NCBI GenBank assembly: GCA_046309815.1
Contig: JBKCOJ010000008.1
Location: forward strand, 62,001 to 126,000
Source: CAITNM01 sp021298215
Lineage (GTDB): Bacteria > Pseudomonadota > Alphaproteobacteria > Paracaedibacterales > CAITNM01
Length of the DNA: 64,000 nucleotides
Direction of reading: 5' to 3'
A program made the position numbers and the translations under genes. Below, piece by piece: positions 42,891 through 50,326 of this stretch (positions within the stretch are counted from its first letter, which is position 1; every line of letters begins with the position of its first letter). The notes beneath the pieces were generated by a model, which ran no database searches, was not told the DNA's origin, and worked only from the letters and a program-made list of their open reading frames with translations.

Positions 42891-43976
42891 TTAACTTAGC
42901 GTCCAATGGAATTTCACGCGCGATTGCACGCTGGTAAGCATTTCATTAGCAATCATGGGTGAGTTGGCAATGATTTCTTCAATAGGTAAGCCTTCGCCCC
43001 AAAGGATAACTGGGTCGCCGACTTTGGCATTGTCGCAGCCGCGCAAATCAATAGCAGCCATATCCATAGAAATGCGGCCGACGAGGTGGCATTTTTTATC
43101 GTTAACAAGTACGGGTGTGTGCGAAGGAAGTGAGCGTAAATAGCCATCCCCATACCCAATGGCGATGACGCCAATATTCATCGGTTCTGCGCATTTATAG
43201 GTGCCTCCGTAACCAACAAAAGAATCAGCTTCTCGTTTTCTAACGGAAATAAGGCGAGTTTGTAAGGTCATGACGGGCTTTAGGTTAAAGTCGCTGGCTT
43301 TTTTATGCTGGACTGGTGATATGCCATACAGACAAATACCGGGACGAATAACATCGAAATGGGTTTGTGGCATTGAAAATATTGCTGCAGAGTTAGAGAG
43401 GCTTTTTGGTCCTTGCCAATCTTTTGCGAGCTTTGAAAATGCGTCAAGCTGAACAGCATTGAGGGGGTGATTAGGTTCATCTGCGCAACTTAGGTGTGAC
43501 ATAAGACCTATGGGTTGTTGAATAAATTTTGACTCTTTGAGCACTCTTAAAGCATGCGGGGCATCGTCAATCGTGAATCCGAGGCGTCCCATGCCGGTAT
43601 CGACCTTAATCCATGCAGTTAAGGGGAGCGGCAGATGAAGGCCCTTCAACCATTCCAGTTGCATCATGTCGTGGAAAACAACGTGAAATTGTTGGCATGC
43701 GGCGACAAGCAATTCGTCGGGTTCAAACACTCCTTCGATAAGGGTAATAGGTTTTTTGATACCAACTTTGCGTAGAGCAAGAGCTTCTTCAATGGAAGCT
43801 ACTCCTAAATTATCGACATATTTTTCAAGTCTTAATGAGGTAGAGCGGATGCCGTGACCAAAAGCATTGGCTTTAACCATAGCGATCATAGGTTTAGAAG
43901 GGGCGGCGGCTTTCACTTGCTGCACATTGTGCAGTAAGTTTTCGCTAGATAGGATGGCGATTGCTCCACGGCTCAT
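42891..43976 (-). CDS. alr: Alanine racemase
   Basis: A 361-residue PLP enzyme that makes D-alanine for peptidoglycan. Lys35 in IAMVKANAFGHG is the Schiff-base lysine; the second catalytic residue is Tyr in FVGYGGTYK. IKVDTGMGRLGF and VGRISMDMAAIDL are present. Together with dapA, PBP1A and slt it shows that peptidoglycan is made and remodelled. It is monocistronic, and its promoter is not evident in the 89-base gap toward the secreted Q/G-rich gene. Confidence 0.94.
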   Translation of the reverse strand: MSRGAIAILSSENLLHNVQQVKAAAPSKPMIAMVKANAFGHGIRSTSLRLEKYVDNLGVASIEEALALRKVGIKKPITLIEGVFEPDELLVAACQQFHVVFHDMMQLEWLKGLHLPLPLTAWIKVDTGMGRLGFTIDDAPHALRVLKESKFIQQPIGLMSHLSCADEPNHPLNAVQLDAFSKLAKDWQGPKSLSNSAAIFSMPQTHFDVIRPGICLYGISPVQHKKASDFNLKPVMTLQTRLISVRKREADSFVGYGGTYKCAEPMNIGVIAIGYGDGYLRSLPSHTPVLVNDKKCHLVGRISMDMAAIDLRGCDNAKVGDPVILWGEGLPIEEIIANSPMIANEMLTSVQSRVKFHWTLS

Positions 43977-44065
43977 AGAGATTCTCAGATTTTGTTTCTA
44001 TGGTGCTAATATAGAAAACCTTAAGAACGAATACTACTCGTCACTTAAGGTCTATGAATTTTTTA

Positions 44066-44971
44066 TTATGGGCAGGCGCAAACAATGCCTTGAGAAGCAT
44101 TATGTCCAATAATTTGCCCGTTAGCAGCAGGTTGTCCTGCAACAGGTGTTGCTACAGGTAGAGCTGGAGCACTTGGTATTGGTTGCGCATAAGCCATTTG
44201 AGCAGGGGCATATGAAGCTTGTGCATACGGCAGCGCTTGTGGGTTTCCATAATAAGGTTGAGTCATAGGAGCACCATACATAGATTGGTGTGGGTTGTAT
44301 CCGCCAAATTGTGGTTGCTGACCGAATTGAGGCTGTCCATAGGGAGCTTGTCCACCGAATTGTTGTTGTGGATTGTAACCGAACTGTTGTGGCTGTCCGC
44401 CGAATTGAGGTTGTTGACCTCCATACATCGGATTATAGTTGCCGCCATATCCATTATTGCTTGGAGCGCTTTGGTAATAACTAGGGCTCTTCTTTTTGCC
44501 AGTCATACGGCTAAACATGGATCCTTTGCTTTTCTTTTTAGCGCTCTTCTTTTTTAGATAATTGTCCGCTTGTACAGCAATTTGACACTGGGTGTTGAAC
44601 CGTTGTCCAAATTGAGGATCATTGTAGCATATTTTTGCCATTTCTTGGGCCATTTTGGCGTGATTTTTGGCAAGTTTTTCAACTTGTGCTTGACTTACTG
44701 AACTTCCGGTACACTTCACTAAAAGCTGCATTTTCTTTTCAAGATCTTGCGAACGTTTCAGACTTTTTTTGTTGCTATGAATAACGTGACCGTTTGACCC
44801 GCCATGAGATTTCTCGTATTCAGGTAATCCTACCTTAATTTCGTCTACGAGCTTTGGCTGACATAGTCTTTCTCCGGATGCAACGTTTCTTGCCGCTGTA
44901 AAGGGGTTGAATGCATAGAGGCCATTTAAGCCAAACAATGTCAAAAATGCAAACTGTAAAGTCTTTTTCAT
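44066..44971 (-). CDS. Secreted protein with Gln/Gly/Tyr/Pro-rich low-complexity domain
   Basis: A 301-residue protein. A signal peptide (FAFLTLFGLNGLYA) leads to an ordered region to about residue 165 with four cysteines (LLVKCTGSS, KICYNDPQF, RFNTQCQIA) and a lysine-rich linker (KKKSAKKKSKG). Residues 170-270 are a run of PQFGGQ, YNPQQQFGG and YGAP repeats, then an Ala/Pro tail ending CACP. The repeat tract resembles prion-like or elastomeric domains. Nothing known matches. It may be exposed on the surface or in extracellular material. Confidence 0.7.
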   Translation of the reverse strand: MKKTLQFAFLTLFGLNGLYAFNPFTAARNVASGERLCQPKLVDEIKVGLPEYEKSHGGSNGHVIHSNKKSLKRSQDLEKKMQLLVKCTGSSVSQAQVEKLAKNHAKMAQEMAKICYNDPQFGQRFNTQCQIAVQADNYLKKKSAKKKSKGSMFSRMTGKKKSPSYYQSAPSNNGYGGNYNPMYGGQQPQFGGQPQQFGYNPQQQFGGQAPYGQPQFGQQPQFGGYNPHQSMYGAPMTQPYYGNPQALPYAQASYAPAQMAYAQPIPSAPALPVATPVAGQPAANGQIIGHNASQGIVCACP

Positions 44972-45086
44972 AAAAAATACCGAAATGTATAATCTTATGT
45001 TGACCTTAACAGGTATTAGTTAAGATTTTATTAAATTAAAGTATAAAAAATGGGTGGAAATTTGGTGATGAAAGGATGTTTTGAAA

Positions 45087-45110
45087 CGCCTCCTAAAGAT
45101 TAAGGAGGCG
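45087..45110. terminator. Hairpin past the small secreted protein gene
   Basis: CGCCTCCT and AGGAGGCG make a perfect 8-bp stem with an 8-base loop, 30 bases past the 121-residue gene on the minus strand. Only TTT follows, so termination strength is doubtful. Confidence 0.45.
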
Positions 45111-45139
45111 AGAGGGGTTTATTTCTTAATTGTTTTTTA

Positions 45140-45505
45140 TTACATAGTGGTTTGAGGGGCTATTAAATCAAATAATTTTTGTTTTATATTCTTGTAAGCA
45201 GTAATAGCATTTTCAGCTTTCTGTTGTGTTTCAATGCTATGGAAGTTAACTAGTGGGTGATAGCCTAGAGTGCTTTTCATTTGTTCAAATGTATTTTTTA
45301 ATTCAGTGTTCATGCTGCTTCTTAAGGAATCATTATCAGCATTAGAAGCGTTCGTTGCGATTCGGATAAAATTATGAACATATACGACTCGCTGCATTAT
45401 TCTAAAATGTACATCTGCTGTATTATCTTCTTGAGAATGTTCTATACCAATTGCATACATGCTACTTAGTAATAGGCTACTTATCACTGCTAATTTTTTA
45501 AACAT
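45140..45505 (-). CDS. Small hypothetical secreted protein
   Basis: A 121-residue protein with a good signal peptide (MFKKLAVISSLLLSSMYAIG) and a mature, mainly helical part (RIMQRVVYVHNFIRIATNA, KAENAITAYKNIKQKLFDLI). An AAGG motif precedes the ATG. No known family. It lies between the Q/G-rich gene and ettA, same strand as the former, with a hairpin after it. It is one of several short exported proteins in this window without neighbours of known role. Confidence 0.6.
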   Translation of the reverse strand: MFKKLAVISSLLLSSMYAIGIEHSQEDNTADVHFRIMQRVVYVHNFIRIATNASNADNDSLRSSMNTELKNTFEQMKSTLGYHPLVNFHSIETQQKAENAITAYKNIKQKLFDLIAPQTTM

Positions 45506-45657
45506 AAATTACCTTTTATGATTATAAAAATTCGTTTACAAGCTTGATTTGGTGATAAAGCCGTGATATTTCAAGGGAAAAATTTATTAATGTGCAGAAT
45601 CTTGAATAAGCTAAGTAGTTGCGCCATTATGGCTCAAAATTAAAAAACGTTAGAAGA

Positions 45658-47334
45658 ATGTCGTATCAATATATTTATGTGATGAAGGCCTTGTCGAAAA
45701 TTTTCCCTGGTGGAAAACAAGTGTTAAAGGATGTGTGGCTTTCATTTTTTCCTGGCGCCAAAATCGGTATTATCGGCCCAAACGGCTCTGGTAAAACAAC
45801 TTTATTAAAAATTATGGCAGGCCTTGATAAAGAGTTTCAGGGCGAAGCGTGGGCGGCTGAGGGCGTAAAGGGTGGATATTTACCGCAGGAACCACAGCTT
45901 GATCCTACGCTTGATGTAATGTCCAACATCAAAGAAGGATTGGGCGAAGTTACTGAGTTGTTGAAAGAATTTGAAGAAATTAGCATGAAGTTTGCTGAGC
46001 CAATGAGTGATGATGAAATGAATGATTTGTTGGCGCGTCAAGGTGAATTGCAAACACGTATTGATACGCTAGATGCCTGGGACTTGGATCGCCAAATTGA
46101 GATTGCGATGGACGCGCTGCGTTGTCCGCCGGGTGATAGCAGCGTTGAGAAGCTTTCTGGTGGTGAAAAGCGCCGTGTAGCTTTATGCCGATTACTGCTA
46201 CAAAAGCCAGATTTATTACTTTTAGACGAACCGACAAACCACTTGGACGCGGAAAGCGTGGCGTGGCTTGACAGGCATTTGCAGGAATATCAAGGCACTG
46301 TAGTGCTGATTACCCATGATAGGTACTTCTTGGATAACGTGGTGAGTTGGATTCTTGAATTGGATCGTGGGCAGGGAATTCCTTACGAGGGGAATTATTC
46401 GAGCTGGCTTGAGCAAAAACAAAAGCGTTTAGAGGTTGAGCAGAAGCAAGAGACCTCGCGTCAAAAGCAGCTTGAGCGAGAGCTTGAGTGGATTCGCCAG
46501 TCGCCTAAAGCGCGTCAGTCAAAAAGTAAGGCGCGTATTGCTTCTTATGAACAATTATTGGCGCAAGATTATGATCGTGGCGTCGGCGATGGGGCGATTA
46601 CAATTCCTCCTGGGCCAAGACTTGGTGATGTGGTGATTGAAGCAAATGGTATTAGTAAAGCGTTTGGAGACAAATTACTTATCGAAAATCTGGATTTTAA
46701 TTTGCCGCGTGGTGGCATTGTGGGGGTGATTGGTCCAAATGGTGCTGGTAAAACGACGCTTTTCCGTATGCTAACGGGGCAAGATAAGCCAGACCAAGGT
46801 GAGTTGAAGATTGGTGATACGGTGGCAATGGGCTATGTCGACCAGTCTCGTGATAGCCTTGATGCTAAGAAATCGGTATGGGAAGAAATTTCCAATGGTC
46901 ATGATGAGATTGAACTTGGTAAACGCAAGATGCCAAGTCGTGCGTATTGTGGATTGTTCAATTTTAAAGGACCTGATCAGCAGAAAAAAGTTGGACAACT
47001 TTCTGGTGGTGAGCGTAATCGCGTGCATTTGGCAAAGATGCTGAAAAGTGGTGCGAATGTGTTGCTACTTGACGAGCCGACGAATGATTTGGATGTAGAG
47101 ACATTACGTTCATTAGAAGAAGGGCTTCTTGATTTTGCTGGTTGCGCGATTGTGATCACGCATGATCGTTTTTTCCTCGATCGCATTGCGACGCATATTT
47201 TGGCGTTTGAGGGCGATAGTCAAGTGGTGTGGTTTGAAGGAAATTTCCAGGCGTATGAAGAAGACAAAAAACGACGTTTGGGCGTTGATGCGGATCAGCC
47301 GACACGAATTAAGTATAAGCCGTTGACAAGATAA
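45658..47334 (+). CDS. ettA: ABC-F translational throttle EttA
   Basis: A 558-residue soluble ABC protein with two nucleotide-binding domains and no membrane segment. It binds the ribosome E-site and gates the first elongation step by ATP/ADP level. The ATG at 45658 begins MSYQYIYVMKALSKIFPGG, typical of EttA. Walker A motifs are GPNGSGKTTLLK and GPNGAGKTTLFR; signatures are LSGGEKRRVALC and LSGGERNRVHLAK; Walker B DEPTNHLD and DEPTNDLD. The PtIM linker is at about 245-320 and the toe region precedes it. Confidence 0.95.
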   Translation: MSYQYIYVMKALSKIFPGGKQVLKDVWLSFFPGAKIGIIGPNGSGKTTLLKIMAGLDKEFQGEAWAAEGVKGGYLPQEPQLDPTLDVMSNIKEGLGEVTELLKEFEEISMKFAEPMSDDEMNDLLARQGELQTRIDTLDAWDLDRQIEIAMDALRCPPGDSSVEKLSGGEKRRVALCRLLLQKPDLLLLDEPTNHLDAESVAWLDRHLQEYQGTVVLITHDRYFLDNVVSWILELDRGQGIPYEGNYSSWLEQKQKRLEVEQKQETSRQKQLERELEWIRQSPKARQSKSKARIASYEQLLAQDYDRGVGDGAITIPPGPRLGDVVIEANGISKAFGDKLLIENLDFNLPRGGIVGVIGPNGAGKTTLFRMLTGQDKPDQGELKIGDTVAMGYVDQSRDSLDAKKSVWEEISNGHDEIELGKRKMPSRAYCGLFNFKGPDQQKKVGQLSGGERNRVHLAKMLKSGANVLLLDEPTNDLDVETLRSLEEGLLDFAGCAIVITHDRFFLDRIATHILAFEGDSQVVWFEGNFQAYEEDKKRRLGVDADQPTRIKYKPLTR

Positions 47335-47344
47335 TTTTTATAAT

Positions 47345-47375
47345 GAACCTCTTGTAGTAAATCTACAAGAGGTTC
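47345..47375. terminator. Long perfect hairpin after ettA
   Basis: GAACCTCTTGTAG and CTACAAGAGGTTC form a perfect 13-bp stem with loop TAAAT, ten bases past ettA and 43 bases past the convergent 122-residue gene. There is no T-tract, so it may act as a bidirectional barrier or mRNA-end protector rather than a standard terminator. Confidence 0.6.
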
Positions 47376-47417
47376 GTGAAGTAGTAGGTGATAATTAATC
47401 ATGCATTATCAGCTGAT

Positions 47418-47786
47418 TTACTTACTTTTAAATCCATCTATTAATGCGTTGACGATATCTTTTACTTGGTTGTATTCCTTTACTATTATATTTTGGTGAA
47501 CAGCTTTTTTCAGGTGATGTTTTATCAGTCCAATGGACACAATTATTTGAATCATGTATAGCCCCGTGGCTAGCAACATAGAAAGACCTTCACTGTATCC
47601 ATAATCAAAACGCAGCATTTTATACGCTGATAATCCAAAAAAAACTTCAATAAGTATAAGACTTATTCCTGCAATTCCCCCCATAAAAATGAGAGCCAGA
47701 GAGACGGGTTGGTGCGACGCTGAAGGCGTCATCAGTGATCTTGTGACCACTGATTTAATACCTTCAATAAGTGCTTGCGTAATCAT
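47418..47786 (-). CDS. Two-helix membrane protein, YqjE-like partner of DUF883 protein
   Basis: A 122-residue protein with two membrane segments (residues 31-53 and 68-95) and a basic C-terminal helix. Its position eight bases past the DUF883 gene matches the yqjD-yqjE pairing of enterobacteria (YqjE is a holin-like superfamily membrane protein), but similarity is by size and layout only. The N-terminal codons contain two adjacent hairpins. It may form a membrane complex with the DUF883 protein. Confidence 0.6.
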   Translation of the reverse strand: MITQALIEGIKSVVTRSLMTPSASHQPVSLALIFMGGIAGISLILIEVFFGLSAYKMLRFDYGYSEGLSMLLATGLYMIQIIVSIGLIKHHLKKAVHQNIIVKEYNQVKDIVNALIDGFKSK

Positions 47787-47794
47787 TTTAAAAC

Positions 47795-48040
47795 CTATTT
47801 ATCACTGCCAAAAAGTTTAGATGCTACTACGCCTACAAGGAAAGAAATTCCAATGGCTAGCAAGGGGTTATCTCTGGCTTGGTCTTCCAGTGAATGGAGT
47901 CCATTTTTTGCATATTTTTGAGTTTCATTTAGTGTTTCTTTAACTTTGCTCCCAAGCTCATAAGCATCATGCTCTAGCCCCTCTTTCACTTTGTTGCTTT
48001 TCTTGTGTAAGTTTTCTAGGGTTTTGCTTTCGTTTGCCAT
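47795..48040 (-). CDS. DUF883/ElaB-YqjD-like ribosome-associated membrane protein
   Basis: An 81-residue protein with a charged helical N-terminal part (KTLENLHKKSNKVKEGLEHDAYELGSKVKETL in pieces) and one C-terminal membrane helix, NPLLAIGISFLVGVVASKLF, the DUF883 signature (RxNPxxAVGxAxGxG). E. coli relatives bind ribosomes at the inner membrane in stationary phase. GGAG is placed before the ATG. First gene of a two-gene unit. The same function here is inference. Confidence 0.82.
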   Translation of the reverse strand: MANESKTLENLHKKSNKVKEGLEHDAYELGSKVKETLNETQKYAKNGLHSLEDQARDNPLLAIGISFLVGVVASKLFGSDK

Positions 48041-48181
48041 AATAGTACTCCACTAGTTATTTGACACCGCAACGATGCGCCCTAAAAAAATAGTTTTCTA
48101 CGTTAAATATTTTGCTTTTTCACGTGGAAAATGGCATAGAACCATTGTACAATAACTCTTTTAAAACAAGGCTAAATATTA

Positions 48182-48799
48182 ATGACCCAAAGCTTAAATC
48201 ATATTCTTAAAGGCTATAAAGCCTTTCGTGAAAAGTACGTGGATGGAGATACATCCATTATGCAATATCTTTCGCAGTATGGGCAAAAGCCCGAGATGAT
48301 GGTGGTTGCGTGTTGTGATTCTAGAGTGGATCCTGCCCTTATTTTACAGTGTGATCCAGGTGATTTATTTATTGTGCGCAATGTGGCGAATATTGTGCCT
48401 CCTTATGAAAAAGATGAAATGCACCACGGCACAAGTGCAGCATTAGAATTTGGTATTAATTTTTTAAAAGTGAATCATCTTGTTTTATTGGGACATAGCC
48501 AATGCGGTGGTGTTAATGCGTTGATGCATGGTACTGGTTCTAATCAAGATGATTTTATTTCGAATTGGGTATCGTTAATTAAAACAGACTGTATCCACGA
48601 TCATGATCACGTGGATGACTATGCAAAATTGGCGCTTAAGCATTCCTATAAAAATTGTCTAACTTTCCCATGGATTAAAGAAAAAATTGCTAGTGAAGAG
48701 CTTTTTGTGCACTTATGGTTTTTCGATATTAAGACAGGGCAGATTTTTGCGTATGATAAGCAAAGTGATGCTTATGAGCCGCTTGAGGTGGAGAATTAA
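48182..48799 (+). CDS. can: Beta-class carbonic anhydrase
   Basis: A 205-residue zinc enzyme converting CO2 and bicarbonate. Zinc ligands Cys45, His105 and Cys108 and the catalytic dyad Asp46-Arg48 are intact in VACCDSRVDP and LLGHSQCGG. RNVANIVPP is conserved. It is the ordinary cytosolic type, supplying bicarbonate for biosynthetic carboxylases. It is 38 kb from the DAB locus and not linked to it in an operon, though both affect the bicarbonate pool. Monocistronic. Confidence 0.95.
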   Translation: MTQSLNHILKGYKAFREKYVDGDTSIMQYLSQYGQKPEMMVVACCDSRVDPALILQCDPGDLFIVRNVANIVPPYEKDEMHHGTSAALEFGINFLKVNHLVLLGHSQCGGVNALMHGTGSNQDDFISNWVSLIKTDCIHDHDHVDDYAKLALKHSYKNCLTFPWIKEKIASEELFVHLWFFDIKTGQIFAYDKQSDAYEPLEVEN

Positions 48800-48890
48800 G
48801 GAATAGCGAAGCCTGTTTTGTTTCTAAAGAAAGTTGACTGATGTTTTGATTTTTGAGGAAAATATTAAATATATATAAAAGGGAATAAAC

Positions 48891-49475
48891 ATGGAAAAAT
48901 CTTTCTTAAAATGGAGACGAATATTCCTTATTAGTGGCTTATTTTTTGTTGATCTGCGCAACTCGTTTATAACGGGTGCTTTGGATGAGCAAGTGTCTGT
49001 AGTTAATCTTTATGAGCTTTGTTCTAGAGACTATGCTGGGCAACGTTGTCTTTTGCCTGTAGCTCAATATTGGTGGGGAAATACACTAAATGTTTCTAAT
49101 AAATTTATGTGCACTGATCCATTTGATATTTGGGTTGAAAACAATACAATTTATCTTTCACTTGCAGGTCCTTCCATCCTAACTAGTGATAGGGGTATTA
49201 CTATGCTTCCTAAAAGGGGATACGCTTTCACAGAACGCACTGTGCAATTTTTTGATAATAATATACCTAAACCAGAGGGGATAAAAATTTTCAAAGCTCC
49301 TTGTGGGTTTCAAGAATTAAGAAAGGGTATACTATTTTTAGAAGCAGGAGAGTCGTATCCAAAAATCTTATGTTTTGATGGTACAATCTCCGAAAATTTA
49401 ACTGTTACCAAAGATTTTTGGCGTCTTTGGCGTGGTTTGAAACATTCTGACCGGTTAATACCAAGAGAAAATTAG
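48891..49475 (+). CDS. Hypothetical protein with possible signal anchor
   Basis: A 194-residue protein of unknown function. The start has basic residues and a moderate hydrophobic stretch (IFLISGLFFVDL), a weak signal peptide. The mature part contains five cysteines and many aromatic residues (QYWWGNTLNVSNKFMCTDPF), with a predicted beta-rich look. GGGAA lies at a plausible distance before the ATG. No family recognised, no partner. It is convergent with the PhaB/FabG-like gene. Confidence 0.55.
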   Translation: MEKSFLKWRRIFLISGLFFVDLRNSFITGALDEQVSVVNLYELCSRDYAGQRCLLPVAQYWWGNTLNVSNKFMCTDPFDIWVENNTIYLSLAGPSILTSDRGITMLPKRGYAFTERTVQFFDNNIPKPEGIKIFKAPCGFQELRKGILFLEAGESYPKILCFDGTISENLTVTKDFWRLWRGLKHSDRLIPREN

Positions 49476-49530
49476 CCTTGGCAATAAGATTCCGTGGTTG
49501 AATTTTTTAGGCATGAATTGAGCAAAATTT

Positions 49531-50244
49531 CTAATACATTCCGCCATTTACGTGTAGCGTAGAGCCGGTAATATAACTGGCTTTATCGCTTAAAAGAAAA
49601 GCAACGCATTCGGCGATTTCTTCAGGAGTTCCTAGGCGTTTGGCGGGAATAGAATCAACAATTTTTTCCAGGATAGATTGGTCAATATCAGCAACCATGT
49701 CGGTGTTGTTATATCCCGGAGCTATTGCATTAACGGTAATATTTTTGTTGGCATTTTCTAAGGCTAGTGCCTTTACAAAACCAATGAGTCCTGCCTTTGA
49801 TGCGCAGTAATTTGTTTGTCCAATTTGGCCCTTTAATGCATTTACAGAGGTTAGATACACAAGCCGCCCAAAGCTGCGTTCGCGCATTCCTTGAATTAGG
49901 GGATGTGTTACTTGAAAGCATGACATCAGATTGGTTTGAATAACTTTTTGCCAGTTCTCTAGCGACATTTTGTGAAAGAACCCATCGCTGGTAATGCCCG
50001 CGTTGTGCACAAGGCAATCAATCGCGCCATGTTGTGCAAGAATTTTTGTGATAGCTTCTTGAGTTTGCTGGGAATTTGCTAAATCAAAACTGTAAAAAGG
50101 AATGGAGTGCGTTTTTGAAAAATCTTCGGCTTGTTGATGATTATTCTTGTAGGTGCCGATAACATCGTATCCGAGTTTTTTTAAGGATAAACATATTGCT
50201 GCGCCAATACCGCGATTACCACCTGTTACTAATACTTGTCGCAT
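49531..50244 (-). CDS. phbB: Short-chain reductase, acetoacetyl-CoA reductase (PhaB) or FabG type
   Basis: A 237-residue classical SDR. NADPH-binding VTGGNRGIGAAIC starts at residue 6; the catalytic Ser133, Tyr146 and Lys150 are in TSVNALKGQIGQTNYCASKAG. The phrase SVNxxKGQxGQTNY and APGYNNTDMV are more like PhaB, which makes (R)-3-hydroxybutyryl-CoA for polyhydroxybutyrate, than FabG. A polyhydroxyalkanoate synthase is not in this window, so a fatty-acid role stays possible. Monocistronic. Confidence 0.83.
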   Translation of the reverse strand: MRQVLVTGGNRGIGAAICLSLKKLGYDVIGTYKNNHQQAEDFSKTHSIPFYSFDLANSQQTQEAITKILAQHGAIDCLVHNAGITSDGFFHKMSLENWQKVIQTNLMSCFQVTHPLIQGMRERSFGRLVYLTSVNALKGQIGQTNYCASKAGLIGFVKALALENANKNITVNAIAPGYNNTDMVADIDQSILEKIVDSIPAKRLGTPEEIAECVAFLLSDKASYITGSTLHVNGGMY

Positions 50245-50326
50245 CTAATAAATTTTATTAAATTATTACATTTAAGTATAAATAAAATTAAGAAAATCGC
50301 AAAGAAAGATTGACACCCCATAGGCA

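Noticed and set aside
48182..48799. Carbonic anhydrase as part of the DAB system
   Set aside because: It is 38 kb from dabAB, monocistronic and of the ordinary housekeeping beta class; nothing in the sequence links the two.
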